From Cucumis sativus (taxonomy: Eukaryota; Streptophyta; Magnoliopsida; Cucurbitales; Cucurbitaceae), in the NCBI RefSeq assembly GCF_000004075.3, contig NC_026660.2, forward strand, positions 14,899,837-14,963,836: a DNA stretch of 64,000 nucleotides. The letters run 5' to 3'. The position numbers and the translations under genes are program-made. Below, in pieces: positions 1 through 10,369 of the stretch; within the stretch, counting starts at the first letter, position 1, and the number at the start of each line of letters is the position of its first letter. The notes below the pieces were generated by a model. The model saw only the letters and a program-made list of their open reading frames with translations. It was not told where the DNA came from and did not search any database.

Positions 1-750
1 TAGATTGATGGTCTCAAAGATTAACGAAATAGTTCTTGCTCCTTTTAATCCTGGGTAAGTCAAGTTATTTTATTACTTGCTTTGCAAAAAACTAGTACTA
101 ATATTTTGTATAATTATGGGTCATTGGGCACTGCTGGCCATAAATGCGTATGATGATACAGTATTTTACCTCGACTCACTAAGGACCACATCGAAGTCAA
201 CTATAAGATACGTCACTGACACGTAAGTTAATCTAGTATTTCATTTAGTGTTGATTCTTATATGCATGTACACATTATTTAAACTATTTGTTCAATCTTA
301 TCTTGTCAAAACAGAGCAATAGCGATGTTTCAATCACAAAAGAACATTAAAAAAAGTAGAAAACAAACATTATGGCGAACAGTAAGGCAAGTATCAACTT
401 TTAAAGTCATTATATTTTTGTAGACTACTAGCAATTAGGATTACTTTGTTATTCAAATTTGTTGCTTTTATATAGTGTCCACTACAAGTCGGGAGTACTG
501 AGTGTGGATACTACGTCATGAGGTATTTGAGAGAAATTGTGACTAGGGGAAGCATTGTCATATCCGATGCGGTATGTTATATATCAAACTATTGGTTTTG
601 TGAGTTAATTGGTTTATTTGTATAGTCAGTTAATTCATTTAATTTATTTTGCATATTTATATATAGATTGATACACGAAGATCATACTCACAGGCAGAAC
701 TAGACGAGGTGCGAGTTGAGTTAGCTGACTCTTTGGGTTCTTATATATGA
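1..750 (+). pseudogene. Ulp1-like SUMO-protease domain carried by CACTA element (partial, probably decayed)
   Basis: C-terminal part of a C48 (Ulp1) cysteine protease of the kind captured by plant CACTA and Mutator-like elements. Exons read from splice sites and frame: up to about 54, about 118-222, 315-about 379, 476-571 and 667-750. Exon 2 encodes GHWALLAINAYDD with the catalytic His, followed by VFYLDSL with the probable catalytic Asp. Exon 4 encodes STECGYYVMRYLREI with the catalytic Cys. The last exon encodes YSQAELDEVRVELADS and a TGA stop at 748-750. The 5' exons are off-window. The junction before GHW has no AG acceptor (the bases are TATGG), so correct splicing of that exon looks lost. 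The family assignment is strong; activity is doubtful. Confidence 0.8.
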
Positions 751-1125
751 CTATGACTAATATTTTGTGATTCTGAAGTAGGAAATTTTTTGTTGTGCCG
801 CTTCTTTATGACCTTAAACTTTATGTATAAAAACTTTAGCCGATAATTCTTTTGAATTGTTCATATAGAGCATGTTTTGTGACTTTGTAAGTTGATTTGA
901 ATTCATACCAATGTAATGCCATATGAAATCTAATGTAAAGCCTATTTCATTATGTATATGTAAAGTCTTGGAATTGAATATATATGGTGAATGGTTTTAT
1001 TTATATATATTTTTAGATTTGAAACTATATTTGATGAATATCAAATATCTATGAAACTGTTGCTGGACAATTACAGGACAATCATCTTTCCATTACAGCA
1101 TAATTCAATTACAAATTCTTTTTTA

Positions 1126-1550
1126 AAAAAAAATAAAAAATGCTTGACGATTTTAAAATGTCATGAACAATTGCAAGCTTGACGGTTTTAAACTATCATG
1201 AACAATTGCATTTTTGACGGTTGACAAATGTCAAGAACAATTACATTCTTGACAGTTTTAAAATGTCATGAATATTAAAATTCTTGACGGGTTTAAAATG
1301 TCATAAATCATTTCATCCTTGACGGTTTTAAAATGTCATAAACAATACCAGTCTTGACGGTTCTAAAACGCCATGAACATAAGTATACTTGACGTTTATA
1401 AAACGTCAACGTTCACTATTCTTGACGTTTAATCAACCGTCAAGAACTTTGCCTTTCTTGACGCTGGCTTCAACGACGTTTTTAAAACCGTCAAGAGAGC
1501 CTTCTCTTGACAGTTTAAAAACGTCAAGAGAGCCTGTTTTTGTAGTAGTG
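1126..1550 (+). repeat. Palindromic subterminal repeats and 3' TIR of the inner CACTA element
   Basis: About a dozen degenerate units of roughly 35-40 bp, each built from TTGACGGTTTTAAAATGTCA followed by TGAACAAT-like spacers. Many units pair TTGACG with CGTCAA, so each could fold as a short hairpin. Toward the terminus the units become more perfect (1389-1530) and the last runs into the TIR at 1533-1550. Arrays like these are the transposase-binding subterminal region in CACTA elements (established for En/Spm TNPA); binding here is inferred. Confidence 0.85.
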
Positions 1551-1552
1551 TA

Positions 1553-2523
1553 CGTACTTAGCACTTTTAATTGATGACCTACAAATGTTGTGGACGGATG
1601 GAGTTCGTTGTTTCGATGCATATAAGGAAGAATACTTCATACTGTGGGCTGTCTTATTGTGGACCATCAACGATTTTCCGACATATACGGTAATCTATGC
1701 GGTTTTAGTGTGAAATGATGTAAGGCTTGTCCAATATGTGGAGAGGAGACTACTTCAATAAAATTGCAACATGGAAAAAAAATGTCATACATGGGACACA
1801 GGAAGTATTTGCCAAGACATCATCCATACAGATTACAAAAAAAAAAAAAAATTTAATGGGAAGCAAGAGCATGAAATTCCTCCACAACCCTTGTCGGGAG
1901 AGGTTATGTACCTTAAGATGAAAGACGTGATATTTTCATGTGGGAAGAAGTGTGGGTAGACCGTGCATAATGAAGGTGGCAATGACTTTTGGAAAAGAAG
2001 ACCATATTTTTTTCAACTACCATATTGGAAACACTTGCATGTTCGACACTGTTTAGACATAATGCATATTGAAAAAAATGTATGCATGAACATAGTGGGC
2101 ACCTTGCTTGATATACCAGGAAAAAGTAAGGATGGGATGAATACTAGACTTGACTTGGTTGAAATGAAAATTAGACCAGAATTGGCACCAACGTTTATTG
2201 GTAATAGAACTTATATCCCTGCAGCATGTTGTACACTATCAAAAGAAGAGAAGTATCGGTTTTGCAAGACTTTGTCAGAAATTAAAGTTCCAGAAGGTTA
2301 TTCAGCAAATATTAGTAGTCGTGTCTCTTTGGATGACTTAAAATTGACCGGCCTTAAGTCGCACGACTGTCATGTTTTAATGCAGCAACTGTTTCCAATT
2401 GCAATACGTTCAGTCCTACCGAAGAATGTGAGGTACAGTATTAGTAGATTGTGCTTCTTCTTCAATGCGATTTATGCCAAAAGTTTTCTGTCTCAGATCT
2501 TGATGCATTGCAAGAAGATATAG
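1553..2523 (+). pseudogene. tnp2-type CACTA transposase (interrupted, frameshifted)
   Basis: Transposase-family tnp2 core. After the insertion junction the frame reads YLALLIDDLQMLWTDGVR, then KEEYFILWAVLLWTINDFP and KACPICGEET, and from 1963 a cleaner stretch with WKRRPYFFQLPYW, LDIMHIEKNVC (the hallmark LD-MHIEKNV motif) and SHDCHVLMQQL. Defects visible: a frameshift near 1685, an in-frame TGA near 1713 where Trp is expected, a frameshift at the A-run 1833-1850, a TAG near 1957, and another frame change near 2465. The 5' end is cut by the inner CACTA element. No functional transposase is possible from this copy. Confidence 0.85.
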
Positions 2524-3065
2524 TTCCGACTTTATGCAATTTTGAGAAGTATTTTTCACCATCGTTTTCTACAATCATGGTTCACCTTGTCGTTCATCTC
2601 GTTAGAGAAGTAAAGCTTTGTGGACCAGTATATTTGCGGTGGATGTACCCATTTGAACGATGCATGAAAGTGTTGAAAAGTTATGTTCGAAATAGAGCTC
2701 GACCGGAAAGATGCATTGCAAAAGCAAGCATATGCGAGGAGGCAGTTGAATTCTGTTCAGATTTTCTTTCTGGATTAGATCCTATTGGACTTGGGTCACT
2801 CAATTCAAGGGCATAAATACAAAGCGACTGACCACTATCAGCAGGAACATACGTTCGACCCAATGTCCAACAACTCAAGCAAGCACATCTTCATGTCTTA
2901 CAGAACATTGGAGAAGTGCACCCATACGTTGAGTAAGCATTTGTATGATTATATACTGCCATTAATTTACCCTCAAGGGACCATTTTAATGTATGAAACA
3001 TTTTGTAGACAACATTTCAATCAATTAAAGATGGAAAATCGCAGAAGAGTAAAAAATGAACAGTG
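2451..3065 (+). pseudogene. DUF4218-type C-terminal part of CACTA transposase (frameshifted)
   Basis: Continues the tnp2 gene after a frame change. The stretch at 2470-2760 reads LCNFEKYFSPSFSTIMVHL, then VYLRWMYPFERCMKVLK and FCSDFL, the conserved block that follows tnp2 in plant CACTA transposases (DUF4218 in Pfam). Near 2800 the frame changes again; QAHLHVLQNIGEVHPYVE is readable at about 2876-2931 and then hits a TAA. A fragment HNRSFSAWFRDRVL at 3079-3120 matches the segment that normally precedes the next exon. A decayed remnant of the outer element. Confidence 0.75.
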
Positions 3066-3193
3066 ACTACAAGTTGAACACAATCGATCATTCAGTGCAT
3101 GGTTTAGGGATCGAGTACTTACACAATCAAAAGTTTATTTTCGTTTAATCTAATTGTTCAATATTTAGAACGACTAACTGTTCTATTCAATAG

Positions 3194-3847
3194 GTGATGA
3201 GTGAACTACATGAAGGAAAAGTTCTCTCGAACACCATACGTTGGCTTGCACATGGACCCCACCCTGCTTTAATGATGTACGACGGGTACATAATTAATGG
3301 AACGTCTTACCACACAAAATCTCGTGATGACTACCGAACGGTGCAAAACAGTGGGATTATGTTAGTCGCAACAACAAGGCAAGTGTCAAGTACGAAGGAC
3401 AAAAACCCGGTCGTTTGTGACATGTCTTTCTATGGCACCATTCAAGAGATTTGGGAAGTCAACTACAATATGTTTAAGGTTGTTCTTTTCAAATGCAATT
3501 GGGTTGAAAATAATGCTGGTGTTCGGAAGAACGATCTGAACTACACACTGGTGGACCTTAGTCGAATTGGCCACTCTTCAGATTCGTTCATTATTGCCAC
3601 ACATGGAAGACAAGTATTCTATGTCACAGATCCTGTTGATGCAAGATGGTCCATTGTTGTCATGCCACCGAAGAAGGACTTTCCCCACAAATGTGTTGAT
3701 GATGACATAAGTGACATTTTACCTCACTATCCCCCACTCTCTTCTTACCACACAACATGTGATTTTGACGAAGGTGGTGAAACATATACTTTAGACCTGA
3801 CTGTGAAGGCACATGGGTTACCAATTAACTTTGTTAAGTATGTATAG
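3194..3847 (+). CDS. DUF4216-type region of CACTA transposase gene (open fragment)
   Basis: An uninterrupted frame of about 217 codons beginning just after a plausible AG acceptor (TAG at 3192-3194). It contains the DUF4216-type block: VVCDMSFYGTIQEIWEVNY, then VVLFKCNWVENN and FIIATHGRQVFYVTDPVD. In plant CACTA elements this segment lies immediately downstream of the DUF4218 part and belongs to the same transcription unit. It is the best-preserved coding segment of the outer element, but its upstream exons are broken, so it is a transposon relic, not a host gene. Function of the domain is unknown. Confidence 0.75.
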   Translation: MMSELHEGKVLSNTIRWLAHGPHPALMMYDGYIINGTSYHTKSRDDYRTVQNSGIMLVATTRQVSSTKDKNPVVCDMSFYGTIQEIWEVNYNMFKVVLFKCNWVENNAGVRKNDLNYTLVDLSRIGHSSDSFIIATHGRQVFYVTDPVDARWSIVVMPPKKDFPHKCVDDDISDILPHYPPLSSYHTTCDFDEGGETYTLDLTVKAHGLPINFVKYV

Positions 3848-4288
3848 TAAGATGCATACACTTTGTCATTTGCGTGTGTCATTCAATGTTCACTCCATTT
3901 TCAGAGATGACTACTTCAGAATGTACCGTTATCAAGTTTTCTTTTCATGTTCAACAATATCTTTGTTTTCAAATTTCGGAGAATTTTATGTAGTAGATAT
4001 TCTAATTTGAAAGTGTTATGTGCGTTACCATATTTAGTGTGAATTTTGCCTAATTAAGTTTGTATGAATCGTTCCTATTTTCTTTGAGAACCAAGGGTTT
4101 ATTAACGTTTAATTATGAAAGCCATGTATCGGTTCTAATATTAGACTTTTCAGTTATGTTAACATTTTTTTGGTTATTTCACATTTCACATTTACAATTA
4201 ATTGTTATATAAGTGTTATGAAATATTAAATGAATATTGTTACTAACAGTGTGTTGGGTTATGTTTTAAATCACATGTATGTTTGCAG

Positions 4289-4578
4289 TAATGGTTCATT
4301 CAAATGATGATGAGGTTGCTACACCCCTTCAAAGAGGGAAAACTACTAGCCAGAAAAAGAAACGTGGCCCTACGGGAATGAAAGATATAACACGTTTTAG
4401 TAGTGAGGGACGGAGAATGGTTATTCAGTACATTGAACTAGGTCAACCTATTGGACCGAATGCAACAAAGTTGAAGATTTTTATTGGAACGACTGTAAGG
4501 TTTCACGTTCCTATCACGTACACTACTTGGCATGCTGTTTCAATAGAGATGAATGAGAAAATCTATGAACTAATTGAG
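4289..4578 (+). pseudogene. TNP1/Ptta (En/Spm) second-ORF exon of the outer CACTA element
   Basis: Begins after an AG acceptor at 4287-4288 and ends at a GT donor at 4579. It encodes a basic leader (RGKTTSQKKKRGPTGMKDI) followed by YIELGQPIGPNATKL and FIGTTVRFHVPITYTTWHAV, the recognisable N-terminal pattern of the plant Ptta/En/Spm TNP1-like proteins. The conserved RGPT-M motif is present. Later exons were not clearly found; a remnant at about 6371-6442 (ELVQGFDQELAADVVARL then TAG) resembles the usual C-terminal end. Part of the dead outer element. Confidence 0.65.
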
Positions 4579-7379
4579 GTAAAATTGCTTCTTATTGAGT
4601 GTTTTTAGGTAAAAATCTATGAACCCTTCATTCCCTGTAGCACTTTTTTGGTTCATGAACCTGAGTACTTGTTGTAATCTTCTTATCCGTTTTAATAATC
4701 TGAGAGAATTGGTGCATGATTATTCATAGTTCATCTTTATTTGCGATGATTGTCTAATACAAACTGTTCAACTCTAAGGATTACAAATTGTTATACATGT
4801 ATTGTCGTAGTTTTTTTGTTCTAAGGACTAGGAACGACCCAATAAGTTGTTCAATTTGCAGTGGCCATTTGGTTGGACGTTCTTCTTCTCCTTGATCTCT
4901 TTCTCTTGTTCTTAGGAACTTCATTTTCATTATCAGATTGGATATCCATTACCATATTCTGTTTGGCATCTGTAATATGAGAATCTGGTTCTTCCACTTC
5001 TTCTTGCAGTGGTCATTTGTTTCTTATCATTATCAACTATATTATTGGTCAAGTGAGAACTCATATGACATCCCAAGGATCTCCCACAAGCAAAACTCTT
5101 ATTACAGAGCTTGCAAACATGTCTTGACCCTAAAGTCTTTCAACCAGAAGAGAAAAAAAAAAAACACCAAAGGACGAGATGAAAAAGCTAATGAAACTTC
5201 AAAATTAATCCAAAAGCTTGAATTGATGCTGCAATTCTTGATCTCATAACACTAAATACAAGATCCAATACACAATGAAAACAGAAAAACAAATCCAACC
5301 CATATTAGAATATCAAGAGGGACCACCATGAGTGAGACGGTTTAGAGAGGGGGGACCACAGTGAGTGGGGGAGTAAAATAAATAGAGAAGGGGAGAGTGA
5401 GAGGGGGTATGTTTTTGGTTTGTGTATTCTGGAGAGAAAGAGTAGCAGAGAGACCCTTCAAAGGCATTCCATCACTTGCCTGGTCTTCCAAAATTTGGTA
5501 ATCCATCACTTATGAATTGCTAAAAAAGTTCTCTTCATCCTTACGCTTAAAGAAGAGTGGTAATTTGATGTGACAACTGAGTAGTTGTACTTCTCTGAGA
5601 ATAGATTTTGAAAATTTGAACAGAGAGCCTTCAAAGGCATCTAAGTTTTCATCTTGCCTTTTTAACCACAAGCCAATCCATTTTGGTCCATTTTGACCAC
5701 CCAGAATAGTTGGTAAAGAAGTTCCTTCATCTTGAAACTAAAGGGATGATGCATATGTCCATTAACCAAAGAATAGCTAACGTTTGTTACTATATTTAAA
5801 TTTCAGAGTTTTATTGCAAGAAACAGGGGTGAGAGAGTGCTTTGCATTCTTATACTTGAAGCTTCGATCTCATCTCACTTCTTGCTTTTCTGCTTGTCAT
5901 GCTAAGCTTCGATCTCATCTCACTTCTTGCTTTTCTGCTTGTCATGCTAAGCTTCGATCTCATCTCACTTCTTCCATTGTGTATATGTATGAAGAAACCT
6001 CAAACCAAGTATATAAGTAGGAAAAATTAGTTTGTGGGAATTACTTGTGAGAACAGGATTATATATTTCATGTTTGATATTTTGCAATTGACATTTTGCA
6101 CGTACAAATGAACACCATAATTTCTATTCATGAAAAATATTCAGGAGTGGTTGTATATATATTGGTTTGATGTGCCCTTGTTTATAATGTGTACTTGGTA
6201 ACCTATCTAGTGCTTTATGCACACATACACACACTTAAACTCTCTATATTTGTCTCTTTTTGTCTCCATGAACAATGAGAAGGCAATACAAACAGATGAA
6301 TTCTATGTTTGGTTCTCTTTCTTTATCTCAATGTTGGGGGAAAGATAAATATTTGAGGCATTGATTTCAGGAATTGGTGCAAGGGTTTGATCAAGAGCTT
6401 GCTGCGGATGTTGTGGCAAGATTAACTTCTCTTTTTTTGTAGATGGAGGTATTCTTAAATGCTTATATCCCTAAAAATGCTTATATCACTTATATTTAAT
6501 CGTTTACGTCACCAATAATTCTCTTCAAACATTTTAAACTGCATTGCTTTGGCTTCAAAAACTGAAAAAAGAAATTGGAAGACGACTCCAAGTTTTAGGG
6601 AATTTTATATAGGGTTCCTACCTTTAAAAAGTTTACTTTGTCATGTGTGCTGAAATTCATGTGTTCCTCTATTATATTTATTCTAAGGTGTTATTTTACA
6701 ACATAAGCTCGCTCTATCCTGAATTACTTTATAGCTTTTGGTTGCTGATATTAAATTCTACAAACGCTCATTAAGTACATTGTTAGGAAATAAGTTCTTG
6801 ATTAGAAACAAGATTCCTAATATATATAATGGTTCTTTTACATTCAAATTACTACATGGCAATCCTCCATTTTCTTCTTTGTTGTGGTAATGTTGGTTCA
6901 CAAATGTATATGTTATGGATGCTTATGTTCATGTTGTCTTTGTAGGTTCAACTAGAGTCGACAACTTCATGAGTTTTCTTTCAAAGAACATTTCTAGAGA
7001 CGAACATTCTCGGTTGGTCGTTTATGCTTCTGCAGAAAATCTTGTTAGATGTATTCTAATGCTATTTAAAATATTTTTTGATTAAGGGCTAGGATTCCGT
7101 ACATGTGGATTGTTGAAACTTGTATGGAAATGTACAAATATTATAAATTGTATTATAGTGTATACATATTAAAGTGTTGGCTATTTTTTTCTACATGGGT
7201 GTCAATATTATAAATTCAAAATTGTCATTCTCAGCTACATTATTGTCATTCAAATGGTTCGTGTAATGGTGGAGCGGCAAGGAGAACAGGAAAAAACTGT
7301 AGTAAATTGAGAAATGTGCAACAGGAAATAAATGACATAATAAATGAATTGTACAGCTATTACTTGTTGTAAATTGGAA
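4579..7379. other. Non-coding interior of the outer CACTA element
   Basis: Apart from the probable last TNP1-like exon near 6371-6442 and the 45-bp tandem repeat at 5859-5973, I see no convincing coding sequence. It holds intron-like AT-rich DNA and a CT/GA-rich patch (5320-5460). Probably introns and untranslated parts of the second transposon gene. Confidence 0.5.
5859..5973 (+). repeat. 45-bp tandem repeat, about 2.6 copies
   Basis: Unit starts AAGCTTCGATCTCATCTCAC and is 45 bp long; copies begin at 5859, 5904 and 5949 and are essentially identical. It happens to stay open in one frame (45 is a multiple of 3), but the encoded peptide shows no family features, so I treat it as a non-coding minisatellite. 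Confidence 0.9.
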
Positions 7380-7956
7380 AACGATGAAAGTTATTTAACA
7401 AAATAAATTGTCACGATTGCCCTATATGTGACAGGAAAAAAATGACGTCAATAGATAAACAATGACAATTTTTTTAAAAAGAACTGTCACGATTGCAATA
7501 TATTTGACTGTAAAAAAATGTCGTCAATAGCAAAACAATGACATTTAACGTTATCGAAAAACTGTCACGATTGCACAATCGTTGACTGGAAAAAAATGTT
7601 ATCAATAATTAAACAATGACATTTTTTTTAAAAAAAAAATAGTCTCGAATAACATATTCATGACAATTAAAAAATGTCACAATAAATGAATTCGCAACAT
7701 TTATTTAACCGTCGTTAATACACAAATGATGATAGTTATTTGTTGTCATAAAATAAAAATATGACAGTTATTTGAAGTCGTTGAATGCTGATTAACGACA
7801 TTTATTTCATGTCATAAAATAACCTATTGCGACAATTTTTAAAATCTGTCGTCGAATGACTTTCCATGACTCTCGCTTCTATGACTGAAAATAATTGTCG
7901 CGAATTTTGTTTACGACAGTAAATAACTGTCGTCGTAGACCACTTTTCTTCTAGTG
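7380..7956 (+). repeat. Subterminal repeat array and 3' TIR of the outer CACTA element
   Basis: Repeated motifs of the type ACTGTCACGATTGC, AAAAAATGTCGTCAATAG and AACAATGACA recur from about 7400 to 7700, changing to CGACAGTTATTT-like forms near the end. The terminus (7938-7956) reads CACTAGAAGAAAAGTGG on the minus strand. Sequence differs from the inner element's array (TTGACGGTTTTAAAA units), so the two elements belong to different CACTA families. Confidence 0.75.
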
Positions 7957-10369
7957 GTAGTCTAGTTTTTAAGTTGCTTTAAATCGATCTACGTAAAAGA
8001 TAATCACATTAGTGTAGTGTTAAGTTTATTACAGTTGGATATTTAAGAAGTGTTCGGCTAACACTATTTCAAAACTTTACTGGTTGTCGTTTTTATTATT
8101 TATATTCATTAATTTTTTTTTATTATTTGCTGTTATATTTATTATTTGCTTCTCAAACTAAAATAGTTTACAAGTCAAACAATTATTATTATAATATAAA
8201 TTAAAATAATTTATATCTCAAACACAAATTATTATAACTCAACTATAATAACCTAGGATTATAATAAACAACTCCTTGTCCAAACGCTTCATAAGATAGT
8301 ATAGGTAGTGACTAATTCATTTAAGCACAAAAAGAAATTATGTCGACTATCTTATTTTGAGAGTACTTACTCTATTCTTTGGGATGGTTGTACAAGTCTA
8401 TTTATAAGCACATCCTTTTGATACACACCTCCAAACTCTAGTTAAGTGTGACGGGTGATCTTAAAGGACATTTTTTATGCTCAAGATTATACGTTGCAAG
8501 TTAAGATCCAATTCAAATTTTCTAACGGTATACATTCAGCGTCATGGTTTTCGACCCCAAACGTTTGAAATACTTGACTTTTTCTTTTAAGCTGTGAGCC
8601 CAATATTTTATTTTATTTTATGATTTAAATACTTTAATTTTATAATTATTCAAAAGATGTTGATTGATATCAACATCTTGTCACTATTTACCTCGAACAT
8701 TTGTATAAAACTAATATTTTGATTTACAAGTCTATCTCTTGCTCTTTAATTACATCAAACAAATAACTATAATATTTGGTAAAATAAATATAAAGAATTT
8801 GCTACACTACAAAATTTAACTTAACAATTCAATAAAAAGCATGAAAATAGACTAAGTAAGTATTAAAAAAAAAAAAAAAGCACAAAATACATTTTTAGTT
8901 TATGAGTTTGAGATCAGTATCTATTTGGTATGTGAACAAAAATTGTTGAGTTATTGTATGTTGAGTTGCCACGTTGTAGATGAGTTCATGTTTTTAGTAA
9001 TATTTCTATTGAGGTGGAATTTTGTACGTTCTTCTCTTCCTTTCTATCTTACCACTTCTCTCCTCTCCCTCTATCTCTTGGAACTGCGTTCCTACCAATT
9101 TTTTGAAAAACTGATAATTGTTAAATGAAAATGGTTTTTGATTTCTCAAACCGATTACCATCAAATGAAAGTGTTTTTTAATTTATAATATACAGAAGCA
9201 AAACTCAATTTTCAATTTGGAAAATGTTGAACCTAACTGTATCTTAGATTATAAAAATCCTAAATCAAATTTCCACATCTCCCTTGCCATTTCCTCACCA
9301 ATTTGTCAATATTTTCTTCAATATTGTGATTTATACGAGTGAAGGGTATGGCTACTGAGTACTGCCGAAGCATGAAGCTTCAAGGGTTGTTTTAAGAATT
9401 TCATGTATAAACTTAATAGAAAATAGTGAGAACTAGAAATGAGAATCAATAAACAAATTTTAGTTAGAAATTTGTTCACAAAAACAAATATTATGTTTTG
9501 TTTATGTTCGTGTAGCAGGTTAGTTTGTTTTTGATAAACTAATACTGTTTCAAATATAAAAACTAAAAAAAAAAATAGTTAAATTAATTTTTCAACTGAT
9601 TACCGTTGAAATGGGTTTTGGTTCGTCATATGAAGGCTTCTGGATTTAGAGAGATCCGTAGGAAGGGGAGAAAGAAAGGAGAGGACAATACAAATACAAA
9701 TATAGGGGAGAAAGAAAGGAGAGGACAATACAAATACAAATATTAATAAAAAGTATTAGTGAAAGAAGTGTTATTTTTTTTATTAGTTAAGTTGGAAGTA
9801 TTTAGAAGCATTTTTGAGTTGATTTTATAGAGGCATAAAAAATGTATTTTATTTATATTATATCAACGTGAACCTGTTAAAGGTAAGATTGGGTGAAGCT
9901 CCTGAGTTAGTCACTTGCTGTCAATTATTCATACGGCGCTTCTTAAGTAAACGGCGAGCGTGGGAGAGCGCGTTCTCAGCGTCAAACGCGTACTGGACAA
10001 GAGCGTTTTACCTACAAAAAAGGACAAAGATCTGTTGCAAACCAGCCACAAAACCGTTGGGCCAATCAACCCACGCCACGTAAGCCCACAGAACAAATTT
10101 CATATTGTAAACAAATCCTGACGTGTTTTACTTCATTAAATAAAACCCCTAACACTGACGTGGCACACAATCACTTTTCCACGTATGCTAACTTCAAATA
10201 TTGTAGTTGTTTACGCGTCTCGTAATCAAATTCGTAATAGTTATTTTTCTAGAAGAAAGTTAATTATAATAAATTTCTTAGATACTTTTATGCCCAAGTT
10301 GACAACTCTTCTCCTTTTTCTTTTCTTTTTTTGCCTTTGTTTCATCGGCTTCAAGTTTGGGCTGCAAAA
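7957..10369. other. Intergenic, upstream of the RLCK gene
   Basis: AT-rich, no supported gene. Contains the 40-bp direct repeat at 9664-9743. The segment 9870-10160 is less AT-rich, with several ACGTGG/CACG-containing words (for example CCACGTAAG near 10077, GACGTGGCAC near 10157), and is the likely promoter region of the kinase gene. Confidence 0.5.
9664..9743 (+). repeat. 40-bp tandem duplication
   Basis: Two identical 40-bp units starting AGGGGAGAAAGAAAGGAGAG at 9664 and 9704. Confidence 0.95.

Larger units (their letters stand above)
1..1550 (+). mobile_element. CACTA (En/Spm) DNA transposon, 3' portion
   Basis: The 3' end of a CACTA-superfamily element. Reading right to left from 1550 the terminus is CACTACTACAAAAACAG, a typical CACTA terminal inverted repeat. 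It is preceded by about 420 bp of subterminal repeats (1126-1535) and, further in, by a Ulp1-like protease gene in the sense orientation. The 5' end lies outside the window. The base just right of 1550 resumes an open tnp2 transposase reading frame, so the element appears to be inserted in a second CACTA element. The three bases after the terminus are TAC, the expected target duplication if the off-window left flank also ends in TAC. The terminus and domain order are visible; autonomy cannot be judged here. Confidence 0.85.
1551..7956 (+). mobile_element. Outer (older) CACTA element, right part up to its 3' terminus
   Basis: Contains, in order on the plus strand, a broken tnp2 transposase with a DUF4218-type region, a DUF4216-type region, and a TNP1/Ptta-type second-gene exon, then non-coding sequence and a 3' subterminal repeat array. 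Its terminus read from the right is CACTAGAAGAAAAGTGG, ending at 7956; the flanking GTA would be the 3-bp target duplication. The gene order matches canonical plant CACTA elements. The left part is off-window because another CACTA element interrupts the transposase gene at 1550/1551. Several frameshifts and stops indicate the element is dead. Confidence 0.8.
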
